This document shows, one piece after another, positions 32,801 through 44,724 of a DNA stretch of 64,000 nucleotides; the stretch's first letter is position 1, and every line of letters starts with the position of its first letter. The DNA comes from Selaginella moellendorffii. Its lineage: Eukaryota; Streptophyta; Lycopodiopsida; Selaginellales; Selaginellaceae. The position numbers were made by a program, and so were the translations under genes. The notes under the pieces are model-generated. The model did not search any database. It saw only the letters and a program-made list of their open reading frames with translations, and was not told where the DNA came from. Location: assembly GCF_000143415.4 (NCBI RefSeq), contig NW_003314307.1, forward strand, positions 1,423,002 through 1,487,001, in the 5' to 3' direction.

Positions 32801-35373
32801 TAGCCTCTTCAAGGCATGCTCAGAGCTAGTGGCTAAATGTTTTAGTGAGCTTATTGCGGTTGAGTTGGATTCGAGTGGTCATTTAGTTTGTGCTTGTCTA
32901 TGAACTTTTATTTCGTACCTGGGGTATTACGTTCATGTTGGATAAGTATATAACTTGATGACAAGAGTTGGTGTTTGGGTCTTGTGAAGGCAAGTTGAGG
33001 AGTGATTGTTAGTTGCTTTGCAACTAGTGATTACTTGTAGACTTCATTAAGGACCGTTGACACTTGCTTTGCTCGATGATGATTTAGCAGTGATGGGCTT
33101 GCTTTTCCGGATGGTGTTGCGGAGGATCGTGTCATTAGGCTTGCATGGTTTTTCCATGTTGGCATGTCAATTTCTTTGTCGATATCATTTGGTTACGTTT
33201 GGTCTATAATGTTGGATTTCATCGAGTCTTGGATGTGGTGATTCACTCCTTGATGATGTGTTATCTATAACTGAGTTTTGCTGAAGCATTGGTCTCGGAT
33301 ACTAAGTATAGTATCTTCGACTTTGGTTAGCTTGGTTGCTGGAAAGCTCTGAATGGTGATTCACTCTTGCTTTCTTCTAGCTTTGTCTTGGTGTTGATGA
33401 CATTGAAGTGATGCCTTGTTATTGACATTGTTGATATTGAGATTCGAGTGAAATGAAATGTTTTTCCTTAGGATTGATATTGAGTTTCATTAGTCTTAAT
33501 GATTTGGCTATGGCTTTGTGTTATTGGCATTCATGGATTTGCTAGTTAGCAATTGCATTGACGTTCAAATGAACTGAGTGGCAAGTTTGAGTTAGCTGTG
33601 TTCTAGATGAGATTGTTTAGTAAGGGTTGAGCTTTAAGATTTTCCTTGAAAAGTGATTTAGTCATGAACTATGCTAACTTTACAAGTGGAAGAGTTAGTG
33701 ATCGATATTAGAATATTTAAGTCCTTATTGGATTTGAGTTCGGGATATATTGATTGTTAATGATTCTTCTTGTGCTTGTTATGGCATGAGTTACGTCTTA
33801 CTATAGATGGATTCATGGAGGATTGTTTAGTGATCACTTGTTGAGCATAACTCCATTGTGTTTAGCTTTTGGATTAATGCAGAAATGCTCTTCATTAGCT
33901 TTGGCATTATGAACTTTGGCTTATGGATGTGTTGAGGAAGATATTGTGGGTTATATCACGATTTCCTCTTTAGCATTGAAATTAGCTTCTATGAGACTCG
34001 TGATCATTATTAGGCAAAACTTGGCTATAGGCTTCTTCGAGCTTTTGGTTCCTTGAGTTTTGTGCTCATTGTTCCATTTGTTAGAAGTTGTTGGGGAAGG
34101 CATTTTAGCTCATTAGCTTCAATATTGAAGTTAGTATTTGCATCTAGCAATCGTTGATGATGATTGACTGTTATCTAGGATAGTTGATTATCCTTGTCGA
34201 AAGTTTTGCTTGATTATCGTTGATCGAGAATGATTTGCTATTCTTTGGGATGGTGGATTCCTTCTTAGATGATGATTCTGCATATATTTTTTTGATGGGA
34301 TGATTAATGAACTTTTATGATGGTTAGTTGTTCTCTTTGATGGCTTATGGCTTTTTGCAATACCACATGTTTTTTGTGGTTTGCTCTGGATTAGTCTTTT
34401 GGGTTTGAGACATTAGTAGGATGTTGCTAACACTTACTTAGGCAACTTGAGTTCCTTGGGGTTGTTGGTTGGGATCTATTTGGATTGGCTAGTGCAATAG
34501 TTGGCATGATCGAGTGTTTGTTGGTCTTACCGCATTCATTCTATTCTGTTGATTGTTGCTCGAGTTAGTTCTCATAGATTAGGATGTTATTTCCTTCGGG
34601 TGATACATTCGCAACATTGTGCTTGTTAGTCAATGATGCTTTGTGTTCTTTAAGTTCTCTTTCGTAAGTTGTTTGGCATTCTATCTGCCATATTTGATAG
34701 TTAAGTTTCATCATTGAGTTTACTTGATGAGATACTTGCTATTGAATTTTGTTGGATGGTGAATCCTGTGTTTACCAATTTTGATGATCTTGGTGGTTCC
34801 TATCTACTATAATACTAGTTTATCAGATGATAACATACTTGGAATACTTTTGTGTTCTAATCTAAGATATATTCACTGATAATTAAGTCTCTCCGATATC
34901 ATTGTCTCTGACTTTGATATAGTCCATATATTGATCTTTGAGTTTGGGCTAGTATAGGCAGATTGGCTTCAGCACTTCGTGTGTATGTTGAAATCTCTAG
35001 TCATGGGGTAGCTACTGTCGACTGGTCATATAACCCACCTCTCTGTCGATGTTCCTTATTCCGTTAAAAGAGCGTGACCGTGTAAACAACTCTAACTGCC
35101 TATTTACAGTAGTCTATCTAAACCTTACCGACGGGTTTGGTTTCTTTGCTTAGGAGGGTTGGGGCCTCTAGCTTCTCTCTCTATGTTCCTGCGGGCAGGG
35201 GCATATCACACTTTTGTAAGTTGGGTGACTCCCAGAGCAGCAAGGGTGGCTGACTCCGTTGGTCATTTCCTTGTCGGCGACGGCCGGAAGGTGTCTGAGC
35301 TGGTAGCGCATCCGCGTTAGACAAAGAGGTTACCCCTAACTCATTTAAGTTGGTGCATTTCTCACATAGTTGT
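29875..35373 (+). mobile_element. LARD-like element, copy B (both ends truncated)
   Basis: Plus-strand copy collinear with copy A. A partial 5' LTR (29875-30504) begins in the middle of the LTR at CAGAGACTAACTCC. It ends CTACA and is followed by a PBS-like TTTAGTATCAGAGG (30505). 4.9 kb of internal DNA with no gene follows, then the 3' UTR shared with the chromovirus (34930-35370). The copy stops at CTCACATAGT, just before where PPT and 3' LTR should follow, and another LTR-like unit begins there. Comparison with copy A shows the empty sites of the chromovirus and the solo LTR, so copies A and B arose before those insertions. The longest frame (31734-31982) is not conserved as protein. Confidence 0.8.
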
Positions 35374-36290
35374 GAGACACAAAATCCCTAGGCCCCAAAG
35401 TGGAGCCGGAAAGGGTGCCATGTGGTAGTGGCCAAAGTGAAAGCCAAACGAGTGTAACACATTTGGACTAAAAGCTCCGACTTAGAAGGTCGAGAGCGGG
35501 AGTGGAACTCCTAACAAAGTGCTTGAGAAGCGAGCAAGAGGCAACTGATAAGCAAGGCTCCAAAAAGGGACCCAAAAAGGACCAACACATGGCACGAGGT
35601 GGAGTCCAAGATGGACCCGAGATGGAGTTCGAGACAGAGTCCGAGATGGACCCGAGATGGAGTCCAAGATGGACCGAGACAGAGTCCGAGATGGACCCGA
35701 GATGGACCCAAGATGGAGTCCGAGATGGACCCGAGATGGAGTCCGAGATGGACCCAAGATGGAGTCCGAGACGGAGTCCGAGATGGACCCGAGATGGAGT
35801 CCGAGATGGATCGAGGCGGAGTCCGAGATGGACCCAAGATGGAGTCCGAGATGGACCCGAGATGGAGTTTGAGATGGAGTTCGAGATGGAGTCCGAGAAG
35901 GACCCGAGATGGAGTCCGAGGTCGAGACTGAGACCGGGACCGAGATCGACACTGGGACCAAGACCGAGACCAAGACCGAGACCGAGACCAGGACTGGGAC
36001 CTAGACCGAGACCGAGGCCAAGGCCGAAACCGAGCCCGAGCCCGAGTCCGAGTCCGAGTCTGAGTCCGAGTCTGAGTCCGAGTCCGAGTTTGAGTCTGAG
36101 AGGGTGAAAGCCCAAAGCGTTCGTCTCCGAGACCCTGGGGGGTTTGGTGAGCTCCAAAAGTATAGTAAGGGGGAGGACTGCAGTGGAGCCAGTTTGGCCA
36201 AGGGCTGGGTAGTTTTTGAGCTGAGCTCACGAGTTGAGCTCAAGTCAATAAAAGTCAATGAAAGTCAAAGGAAGTCAATACAATCCCCTA
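35374..36290 (+). mobile_element. LTR-like unit with GAGTCC array
   Basis: It starts TGTGAGACACAAAATCCC directly at the broken end of LARD copy B. It contains a long array (35588-36090) of GATGGAGTCCGAGATGGACCCGA-like units, then GGTGAAAGCCCAAAGCG (36103), GTCTCC, a short G run and CCAAAAGTATAGTAAGGG. This is the same layout as the solo LTR at 2430-3588. No matching second LTR or target duplication was identified, and the right end near 36290 is uncertain. Array frames of 100-240 codons occur on both strands and are artefacts of the repeat. Confidence 0.55.
35560..36005 (+). repeat. Left arm of a large inverted repeat (GAGTCC array)
   Basis: 446 bp from CCAAAAAGGGACCC to GGGACCTAGA. The same sequence, nearly identical over its whole length apart from a few substitutions and a 12 bp indel, occurs reversed at 38078-38535. 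Inside is a 12-18 bp array of GAGATGGACCC / GAGATGGAGTCC units that changes to GAGACCGAGACC units at the inner end. Confidence 0.92.
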
Positions 36291-36736
36291 ACTAGCGAAA
36301 GTTTAATGGCACTACCTTAGTTCGTCCCGAACCAAGAATTTTTAACATAAAATCTAGGTGTTTAAGGTATTCCATAAGCTCATGTAGATTATTGGTTCAA
36401 CATGAACTAATCTTTTAGTCTACAAAAAAAGAAAATAATATATTAAACAATATAATTTATATTAAAATCAGAATATATTCAATCTTCTTCTGCTTCCATA
36501 TCCAGAAAAGTAGAAATGGGTATAGTGGAATGCTCCTTCACTATAGGCTCGTGTTGTATGTAATGTTGTGCCATACGTTCAGCATAAATAGGTAAGTGGA
36601 ATTGACTTCGGTCCATATGATCATCCATATCATCAAGATCAAGTGTGTGGACTGAAACACTGTGTGTGATAAATGTAGACCTAATAAAATAGAAACATTT
36701 GAGAATAAATATTATAGATTATTTCAAGCACTAACA

Positions 36737-37819
36737 TCACCTGTCGCAAAATCTCCTAAGAATGTCCTCAAAGGCACCCTCCTTCTCAAGTGCAAAAACC
36801 GCTCGGCCTGTCTCTTTTGCTGCCTGCACCATTGATCCAAATCCTGCTGTAGCATCAAGCACAATCCCCTTTGGCGGACAGAATAACTCCAACAAGATTT
36901 GCATGGCTGTGACTGAAAGATGTTGATAACCAGGGAACGCTGGGTGAAGAACGTCCGAGTCAATCACATTTGGGATGATGTCTGTAGAGCTGTCATATCC
37001 TGGTAAAGCAAGAGCAACACGCTCGTCAGCTCGTGTGGCATTACGCCGGTTCCCAATGTGGCATAGAGCATGGTAGTTCCAGGAATAAATCTGGAAAAAA
37101 AAATAGAATACAGTTAATTTATAAATAAAGAAGTCACACACCTTTCGCGTATGCCTGCTAGTGCCTTTTGTGTCCACCGCCATACTCAAAAGAAGGCAGC
37201 TAGATGAAAACTCAATAAATCCATCATCGTTGTCAGCCAAGTGTGCGAGAAGGCCTTCCCACATTAGAGAGCGAGGAAGGATCATGACAACCACACCCTC
37301 GTATGTCATGAAGCTGCTCACAACTTTTAAGGCTTGGGAAATGTGTTGGGCCTGCAACACATTCCATGACGGAGTATCCCCCTGCGGTGGTGGCATCCCA
37401 TCAGGAAGATCAAAAAAGATGAAATCAATCTTCCCATAAGGTGTGAGCTGACCCAAATCATGGATCCACCGATCAAGCATGTAGAGCTCCCGACTAGTAG
37501 CATCTAAAAGCTGTGTGTAATCCCCAATGAGAACAGCAACTTCCCCAACACTGGCCGTTGGGGATAGAGGGCGAACCTGAAAATCAACTATTAGAACTTG
37601 AAGATAAAATTCATGCTTACTAACCTGTTTATGCATCGCTGCAGAGGAGAGCTCTTCTAGGTCATCATCTGTAGCCGTAGGGAGGGATGGGAAGAATGTC
37701 TTAGTTCGCCAAAAAGACTGATGGCTGCTCTCTGCAACATCTATAAAAAAAAAAATGAAGTCAAGAATGAATAAAAGAATGTTCCAAATCAAAGTCCTTA
37801 CTCTCATGAAAGGCTTCAT
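36737..37819 (-). CDS. Methyltransferase-like protein (N6/N4 amino-methylase fold, degenerate)
   Basis: Four exons join in frame: 37819-37801, 37740-37625, 37576-37142 and 37090-36737. They give about 307 residues and use GT-AG introns of 48-60 bp. Around residue 100, FIFFDLPDG occupies the place of a DPPY motif IV. Near the C-terminus, HPAFPGYQHLSV followed by IVLDATAGFGSMVQAAKETGR matches the motif X / motif I (FxGxG) pattern of beta-class DNA amino-methyltransferases. The order IV then I is the beta-class permutation. DPPY is not intact, so catalysis is doubtful. The first ATG may not be the true start: acidic coding-like DNA continues upstream to about 38030, with one stop. The locus lies between two arms of an inverted repeat. 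Confidence 0.6.
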   Translation of the reverse strand: MKPFMRVRTLIWNILLFILDFIFFFIDVAESSHQSFWRTKTFFPSLPTATDDDLEELSSAAMHKQVSKHEFYLQVLIVDFQVRPLSPTASVGEVAVLIGDYTQLLDATSRELYMLDRWIHDLGQLTPYGKIDFIFFDLPDGMPPPQGDTPSWNVLQAQHISQALKVVSSFMTYEGVVVMILPRSLMWEGLLAHLADNDDGFIEFSSSCLLLSMAVDTKGTSRHTRKVCDFFIYKLTVFYFFFQIYSWNYHALCHIGNRRNATRADERVALALPGYDSSTDIIPNVIDSDVLHPAFPGYQHLSVTAMQILLELFCPPKGIVLDATAGFGSMVQAAKETGRAVFALEKEGAFEDILRRFCDR

Positions 37820-38077
37820 GACAGCCCCTTCAGGGGTTGCAAGGAGGAGGTACTGGAATCTCTTGTGCTGGAATTTCCTATACAGTTTCCTCTAGTTCAA
37901 CGGTATTTGAATTTGGCATCTCCTGAATGGTTTCCTGAGTGCTAACTCCTAGGTTTAGTTGTTGAACTTCAACAACATCGTTATCACAGTCAGAAAGAGC
38001 CTCTAGAAAATAAGAATATAACTCAAGGTTAATATTTCCTAGCTAAGTGCTGACCTGAAAGACTAAACCTAGTCTTT

Positions 38078-38535
38078 TCTAGGTCCCAGTCCTGGTCTCG
38101 GTCTCGGTCTTGGTCTCGGTCTTGGTCCCAGTGTCGATCTCGGTCCCGGTCTCGGTCTCGACCTCGGACTCCATCTCAGGTCCTTCTCGGACTCCATCTC
38201 AAACTCCATCTCAAACTCCATCTCGGGTCCATCTCGGACTCCATCTCGGGTCCATCTCGGACTCCGTCTCGGTCCATCTCGGACTCCATCTTGGGTCCAT
38301 CTCGGACTCCGTCTCGGACTCCATCTTGGGTCCATCTCGGACTCCATCTCGGGTCCATCTCGGACTCCATCTTGGGTCCATCTCGGACTCCATCTCGGGT
38401 CCATCTCGGACTCCGTCTCGGTCCATCTTGGACTCCATCTCGGGTCCATCTCGGACTCTGTCTCGAACTCCATCTCGGGTCCATCTTGGACTCCACCTCG
38501 TGCCATGTGTTGGTCCTTTTTGGGTCCCTTTTTGG
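38078..38535 (-). repeat. Right arm of the large inverted repeat
   Basis: 458 bp, reverse complement of 35560-36005. The insertion is bracketed by a 30 bp imperfect direct repeat, AGCTAAGTGCTGACCTGAAA... at 38041-38070 and AGCTAAGTACTGACCTGAAA... at 38560-38589. Either a long target duplication or repair-associated duplication accompanied its arrival. Frames within it are array artefacts. Confidence 0.9.
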
Positions 38536-38599
38536 TCGAGAGGTCGAGAGCGGGTACTGAGCTAAGTACTGACCTGAAAGACTAGACCTGAAAAGACTA

Positions 38600-41500
38600 T
38601 AAACAACAAGGACATGAAGACAATATTGACAAATAAAGATTAAATGTTGAAGATGGGATGAAGTTGAACAATCCATCCAAAAGTTAACATTGTAAAAGCA
38701 ACAATTTTACAACAACACAACATTTATTAAAGTCTATAATCTGAGTCTCAATTCTTAACCAATAAATGCTAAAACTGTGTGACAAAAACTTATAGTAGCA
38801 TATGAAGACTATTTAAGAGTTGCTAATGAACTAAAAAAGGTATCATATAAATTGATAGGAATTTTTAAAAAATTACTAAATAAATTACTGCCTTCAGCCG
38901 AGCAAATATCTCAGTCTGTTGAGATATATAATTCTACTTATAGCTAAGTGTTCAATGGGTTACAAAAACAAGGACTATGAGTGGTTTATTGTCTAACTAG
39001 ATGCAAGTATTTTTCATCATGATTATGTTTCAGAGAGACTTGGCATGTCAATAAACTTTTTTCATATAGTTTTGTTAAGGATGGTTATATTTATTTAGAC
39101 AGATTTCACAAAAGGTTTAAGCTCAAGATAGATAACATGGTATTCAGACTCCATCCTAACGTTAATGTTCTTGTAGTCAACAATGCCCCTAATAAATGTC
39201 ACAAACTGAGATATTTTATATATTTGCATCCTCTCTTATTCAATCCCACCAAACCATATGATATGCTACAAATTAAAGGGGATAAACTTGAAACTTTACA
39301 TGCATGATATTTTGGAGAAAATGTTGGACATAAAGATTATTTATTGAAACCTTTTTAATCGGGTGATATAAGTCAAATTGAATTATTGGCAAGGATAATC
39401 TTCATTAAGGTCAAATGAAGCTATAATTTTTCATTTATAGATACCAAAAAAAAGAAAGCATCACATTTTATTTTAGACATCCTCATATATTTCAATATAA
39501 AACTTTAGATACCATAAGGAAAAAACATTACATTTTATTTTAAACATTGTCATATATTTAAATATAGACAAGTTCTTTAATGATTACTACTATAAATGGA
39601 GTGTAGTGTAGAAGTGGTAAGGGAGTATGATATAGTGATACTTTATTAAAACAATATTAACATATAATTTCAGAACACACAAATTATGGCATTTTCTATA
39701 TTAAAAATAATATTTTCTTAATTAATATTACTTAGCTAGTTAGACAAGATTAAGCTAATTTAATGTAAAACCTAGTAAATTGATGATTAAAATAATAAGT
39801 GAGACCTTCAAACATAGATTTTTAAATTTGAATTTTTATGAATATTATATAAACTGAGTACCAAAGTTCAAATTCATATATTAAGATTAGATCAAAACAT
39901 TCTTTACAATTAGAATATTCTCTAAGGTGATAGATGAAAGTAAAAAAATTATTAAAAAAAATTATTAGTAAATATTCTTTATTAAACCTATAATTGTTTT
40001 CCACATGGCAAATGTTCGAACACTTCACTAAATTTCAATCAATGTGTGCCCTAAATTTTTTCAGTTGTTAAATTTTAAACACATGGCCTTCCACATTGGC
40101 CAATGGCCGAACACTTAGTTAAATTTTAGTAATTCCAATATATTGCAATGCATATAACTCATAGATAAAGAAACTTTTTCTTTTTTATTTTATTAAGATT
40201 AAATGTTTTATTTTAAGAGTTATTTTTTTGTTTTTCTCTGTTTAGTAAAAAGAGTTATTTTGGACTACTAGAAGCTTTCCTTTTACCTTAATCTTTTCCA
40301 CCAAAGGTTTTACCTCTACAAGGATATATTATAATTATTAATACTGTTGAAATTCTATTGCTGAATGAATAGAATTAATTGCAACCTATTGTTGTATCAT
40401 TTCCAAGTTGTTGTTAACTATGGATAGAAAAACTTCTTTATCAATTTTGTTTATAAGATATTTACCATTTTTTGTTATAAAATCATTTTGTAACTTTTGA
40501 TGGAAGGATAATTTGAGTGATATCTTCCTTCTCCATTTCATATCTAAACTTTATTCAATGTAAATTACTTTTATTGCAATCTTTAATAATTTTTTGCTAA
40601 TGCTACACATTTCAATGGATATCTTCATACTCAAAGCTCATATATTAGTATATAAAATATATTATTTGACCTCTATTATAGTCTTTAATTGGATTTCCTG
40701 CTCATAATAAATACTTTGATGGATAATTTCCTACTCAAATTTATATACATATTTCAAAATTTTAATTATTAAGTGAGTTATCTTTGTCATAACTTCTAAA
40801 TGAAGTGCTTCAAAATTTGGTGGACAATAAGATCATCTGATCTAGGTTCTAAGATTGCATGTAAGTGTGAGAGGAGCCTTATAATTGGTTATAATCAAGT
40901 CAATTTATACTCCTTGTTTCAATATAGTAACTTTTTTCTGGTGTTTAGAAATGTTTTCTTTTGTTGCTTATGGACAATTATACCACCTCAAAAAAGCCTA
41001 ATAACTTTTTATTTCAACTTTGATGACAAGATATTATATAGCTTGATCTGAAGAAAACTATATATAGGATTTATAAACATTTTTCTATTGAATTTACTTG
41101 AGACTTGTTAATGTTTCTCACTTTAACAATCACACCATCAATTAGTTTTTCATATTCATGGTTTTGAATAAAACCATGATTTTTTTAATAACTAGTAAAT
41201 TAATACCTTTCATGAACTTTAATAGTAAGTTGGTGAACTATCTAATCATCCTTTGATGGCGAGTATATTTTTTTCCAAATAAAAGTGTATTTTTTATATT
41301 GGCATAAAATACCTCAATCAAACTATTTTTTATCTTGTTAGCATGAGGGAAATTCCATGTAGCAAAAACCTATATATCTATTACATAAAAAAAATATATA
41401 AAATTCAAAATATTGATTCACTTACTAAAATACTTAATAAATGCTTCTTTATTTTAAAAATATACCTCAATGCTTGATAATATTTTTAATCTCAGTTTGT

Positions 41501-42680
41501 ATAATATTATCATCATAAAACGTTGTTTGAATTGAATGATATATAATATTTCCAAAATATTTCCATATTTCCATCATAATTTTCCATAATTTCACCTTAA
41601 AAATAATATATTTTGAGTCAGTTACTCTTTATTTGCCAAGTATATAATAGAATTTAGAAATTGAATGTAGCTCTATTTGAAAGCATAAAAAATTATATCA
41701 TAGCATATTAAATTAATTACTTTATAGGATTAATCTCTGTTTCAGCATCATCAATCAATCACACATAGTTAATAATCTGGTATATGTTATAAAACTTGAT
41801 TCTTAACAGTTATCATCCAATTCTTCATATTTTCTCTTTTCTCACTCAAAGTTAAAACCCTTCAATTAAAATACTATTTCCAAGATAATCAAAAGTAAAC
41901 ATGAGAACTATAAATTATTAAAGATTATTCACTTTAAAATAAACAAAAGCTTTATTTTATATTGATGAGTTCCAAAAGCTGTATCAAAGGCTACAATGAA
42001 CGAAGTGATGCAATTTAGTCCCAAAGCATAGAAGAAAGAAATGGATCACATACTTGAGGGCATGAAGAAGTAGATGAAAAACAACACTATAACCTTTACA
42101 AAGTTCACCATCTTTTGGAACTATTAGATAATTTGAATCTCAAAAGTAAGATAATTTTTACCTCAATCACCTTTTTGATGGAGAAACACTTCCTCAGGAT
42201 TTGTGTTCTTCCAAATATATACACTCTGTGCATCCTTGCATCAATTTTTATGTAGTTAATAAGTTAATGGCAAATACTTTTTATATAGATTGTTAATATC
42301 CTACATAGTTAGAAAATCATTTTAACAAGAAGGTTTACCAATTGATTTATTCCTTCTCACAATTAGTATATGCTTATTTTAAATCTAATTTGATATGAAA
42401 TCTCATTGGATTATATGAATCACCCAATATCAAATATCTACTTATGTTAACCATGACAAGAAATCTCAATATATAGTCTGCATATAATCAAACCATTCAT
42501 AAATTGTTTGACCAAAAAATTGCAAAAGCAACACCAGACCTAGTCTACTTCTAAGTTCTAACTTTTGTGTAAATTCAGCAAGTGTAGTAGATGTTTCTAT
42601 ATTCATTATGTCAAGAAACTAGTAATTATATTTTGTTATTAAGAAATTACCTGATTAACTTTGATTAGTTAGTATTATGA
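38600..42680. other. AT-rich gene-poor DNA
   Basis: No supported gene. 38940-39360 (+) contains decayed coding-like text in mixed frames (DGYIYLDRFHKRFKLKIDN, LHPNVNVLVVNNAP) of unknown origin. The rest is 70-80 percent A+T, with short open frames at chance level. No arrays, rRNA or tRNA genes recognised. Confidence 0.55.
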
Positions 42681-42683
42681 TTT

Positions 42684-43099
42684 TTGTTGGACAAAAATGT
42701 CATTTTCATGGAATTCTTGCACCTCATCAATTCATAGTGGATCTTAAATGATTTTCTTGAATTAATATGAAGTTAAATTGATTTTTTACTTGATGTACTA
42801 CTGTTATACTTGAATTATTTAGGTCAATTAGCATGATGAAATTTAGGGAAGTATTGGATGGCTAAATGGCCACTAACTATATGGATGCACACTGGATGTA
42901 ATCGAACATGCTGGTGGGCAGGTGGGAGTGCATGTGGGAGCCGCAGGCAGGTGAGCACGCGGGTGGGATTTTAGTGTCTGACAAGATTATGCAAACAAGT
43001 TTGCAAGCTTTTTTTTTTTTCTTCTTTACCCCCATTGTAAATAAATAGTCATTCAACTGTTGTGTGGACTCTTTAGTGGCACTCCCTCTCTTTGTATCA
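42684..43099 (+). mobile_element. Probable solo LTR (copia-like)
   Basis: About 415 bp beginning TTGTTGGACAAAAATG and ending CTTTGTATCA. GATTT occurs on both sides (42679-42683 and 43100-43104), fitting a 5 bp target duplication if the first T belongs to the element. It contains TAAATAAATAGTCATTCAACTGTTG near the 3' side, like the promoter/R zone of copia LTRs. No coding DNA. Confidence 0.55.
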
Positions 43100-43309
43100 G
43101 ATTTTCGTTGTAGTTTGGAACCCTCAAGTTTTATAACTATAATTTTCCAAACAAAAATTAAATAATATTAATATCATTACCAATAATTAACACAATCATC
43201 AATTAATCATAAATCAATCAAAATTCACTAATTGATCAATTCAACTAAAGTAGTATCATACTTACCATAAAATTCCTTGTGAAATCTAAAGTGTCTTGTA
43301 GTGCTTAAA

Positions 43310-44380
43310 GTTTGCTATCCATCCAACAACTATAAGCCCTATCCAATACCTCTCCCTCAGCATCAAAAAAACTCACCTTGTAATCCCAGAAACTTATAGG
43401 AATACCTAAGTCTCATTCTATAGAAGGAAACCTAGAGATGGAACTGAGAGACCAAAGCTTTCATGGCCTTAACTTCTCATATTGTTCCTTGAAACAATGC
43501 TAGGGAACAAATGTAGTGGAGTTAAAATATATAGATTTTAAGCTTTCCAATACATTTGCATAAATTTCTTGAAATAAAAATATTTCACTTTAGTCCTTGA
43601 TCATATTTTAACCCTCAAGAAACATTCCACCACGCTCACAGCCTCTGCTTTCAGGAAAACTTGACGTAATAAGGCCCAATAGAGGATCATAGTATCCAAC
43701 TATGAAGCCTGCATAAACACCAATCATCATTGCATATGTTGAATACAGCATCCGTATGTCTAGGTATGAAGATAAAAAATGCTATCATTCATACAGATAC
43801 ATCTTCTCAGACTGTTAATTTGGTTTCTGGACCTCTCAAGTTCGGGAAGAAAGCTCCAGAGGCTGAGAGATGGAAACGATGAGCTAGAAGATGGGAAAGA
43901 GAACGAAGATGGCGATGGAGGCTAGCCAAGGTCACAAGATCAAGTAAAAAGCATATTCCATTCTAGGAAATCCACAGATTTTTCCCTAGATTGTCTGGTA
44001 GACTCCAACTGAGACTCCTTGTGAAACTAAAAATATACTGCCCCATAGACCTGGAACAAACCTCCTCAAATGCTGGAATTTAACATCAACCTGGGTAGTA
44101 GGATCGATCCTCAACTGAAGACCAAAGGGCTACCTATACGTTCTTGAAGTTTGCTTGCCATCCAACAACTATAAACTCTGTCCAATACCTCTCCCTCAGC
44201 GTCATGGAAACTCTCCAGTAAAATCTTGTACTCCCAGACGATTCTTAGATACTTGTACACCTCAGAATGGGATCATACTGAGAACAAATGTAGTGATCAT
44301 ATGAGCGTAGTGGAATAGCTTGAATTTTGACGCAATAAGACCTAACAAAGGATGTTAGACACTATCATTGCATATGATGC
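43310..44380 (-). repeat. Direct duplication of an unknown coding-like fragment
   Basis: 43310-43400 and 44145-44225 are similar in the same orientation. Both translate on the minus strand to DAEGEVLDR.YSCWM.SKL. A second similar pair is 43650-43735 and 44325-44378 (GACG.AATAAG.CC.AA.A.AGGAT...ATCATTGCATATG). The segment was duplicated and has decayed. I do not recognise the protein. The two copies are 830 bp apart. Confidence 0.6.
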
Positions 44381-44399
44381 ACCAGCAGCTTGATCTCTG

Positions 44400-44515
44400 T
44401 TGTATCAAAGGCTATCAAGCAAAAGAAAGAACCAGGAGAGACTATGAACACTCGGATCTGGTTTTTGGCAAACCTGGGCATATAACGCGACTGTGCTCTA
44501 ATAAAAAACCAATGT
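44400..44515 (+). pseudogene. Remnant of CCHC zinc-knuckle coding DNA
   Basis: Plus-strand text GKPGHITRLCSNKK preceded by KGYQAKERTRRDYEHSDLVF looks like tandem zinc knuckles (C-x2-C-x4-H-x4-C) with several cysteines replaced. It may be from a retroelement gag or a CNBP-like protein. It lies about 200 bp upstream of the peroxiredoxin gene and is probably unrelated to it. Confidence 0.35.
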
Positions 44516-44689
44516 CCAGTGTTCCTTTTAGGAATGTCAAAAACGCCTTTCCAAGACCCCAAACCCTAAAATTTTGTTTGTTTTGACCGGGGAATCGAAC
44601 GGCTGGTTGGTGCTTCCACGTGGCGCAACCTGTGCCGTCAGCTCCCCCAGTGTGGACTCTACATAGCTGAGGTGAGGATAACCCCTGAG

Positions 44690-44705
44690 GAGAGAGAGAG
44701 AGAGT
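44690..44705 (+). promoter_or_regulatory. GA-repeat in 5' leader of the peroxiredoxin gene
   Basis: A (GA)n tract 20 bp upstream of the start codon, in the usual position of plant GA/CT leader or core-promoter elements. No clear TATA box was identified with confidence. Confidence 0.4.
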
Positions 44706-44724
44706 GAGGTTTTTGGCGAGAGGA

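Noticed and set aside
35468-36258. Several frames of 100-240 codons on both strands (and at 38069-38676)
   Set aside because: All are by-products of the GAGTCC/GAGATGGACCC array, whose period is a multiple of three. They are extremely repetitive, present on both strands, and without start context or domains.
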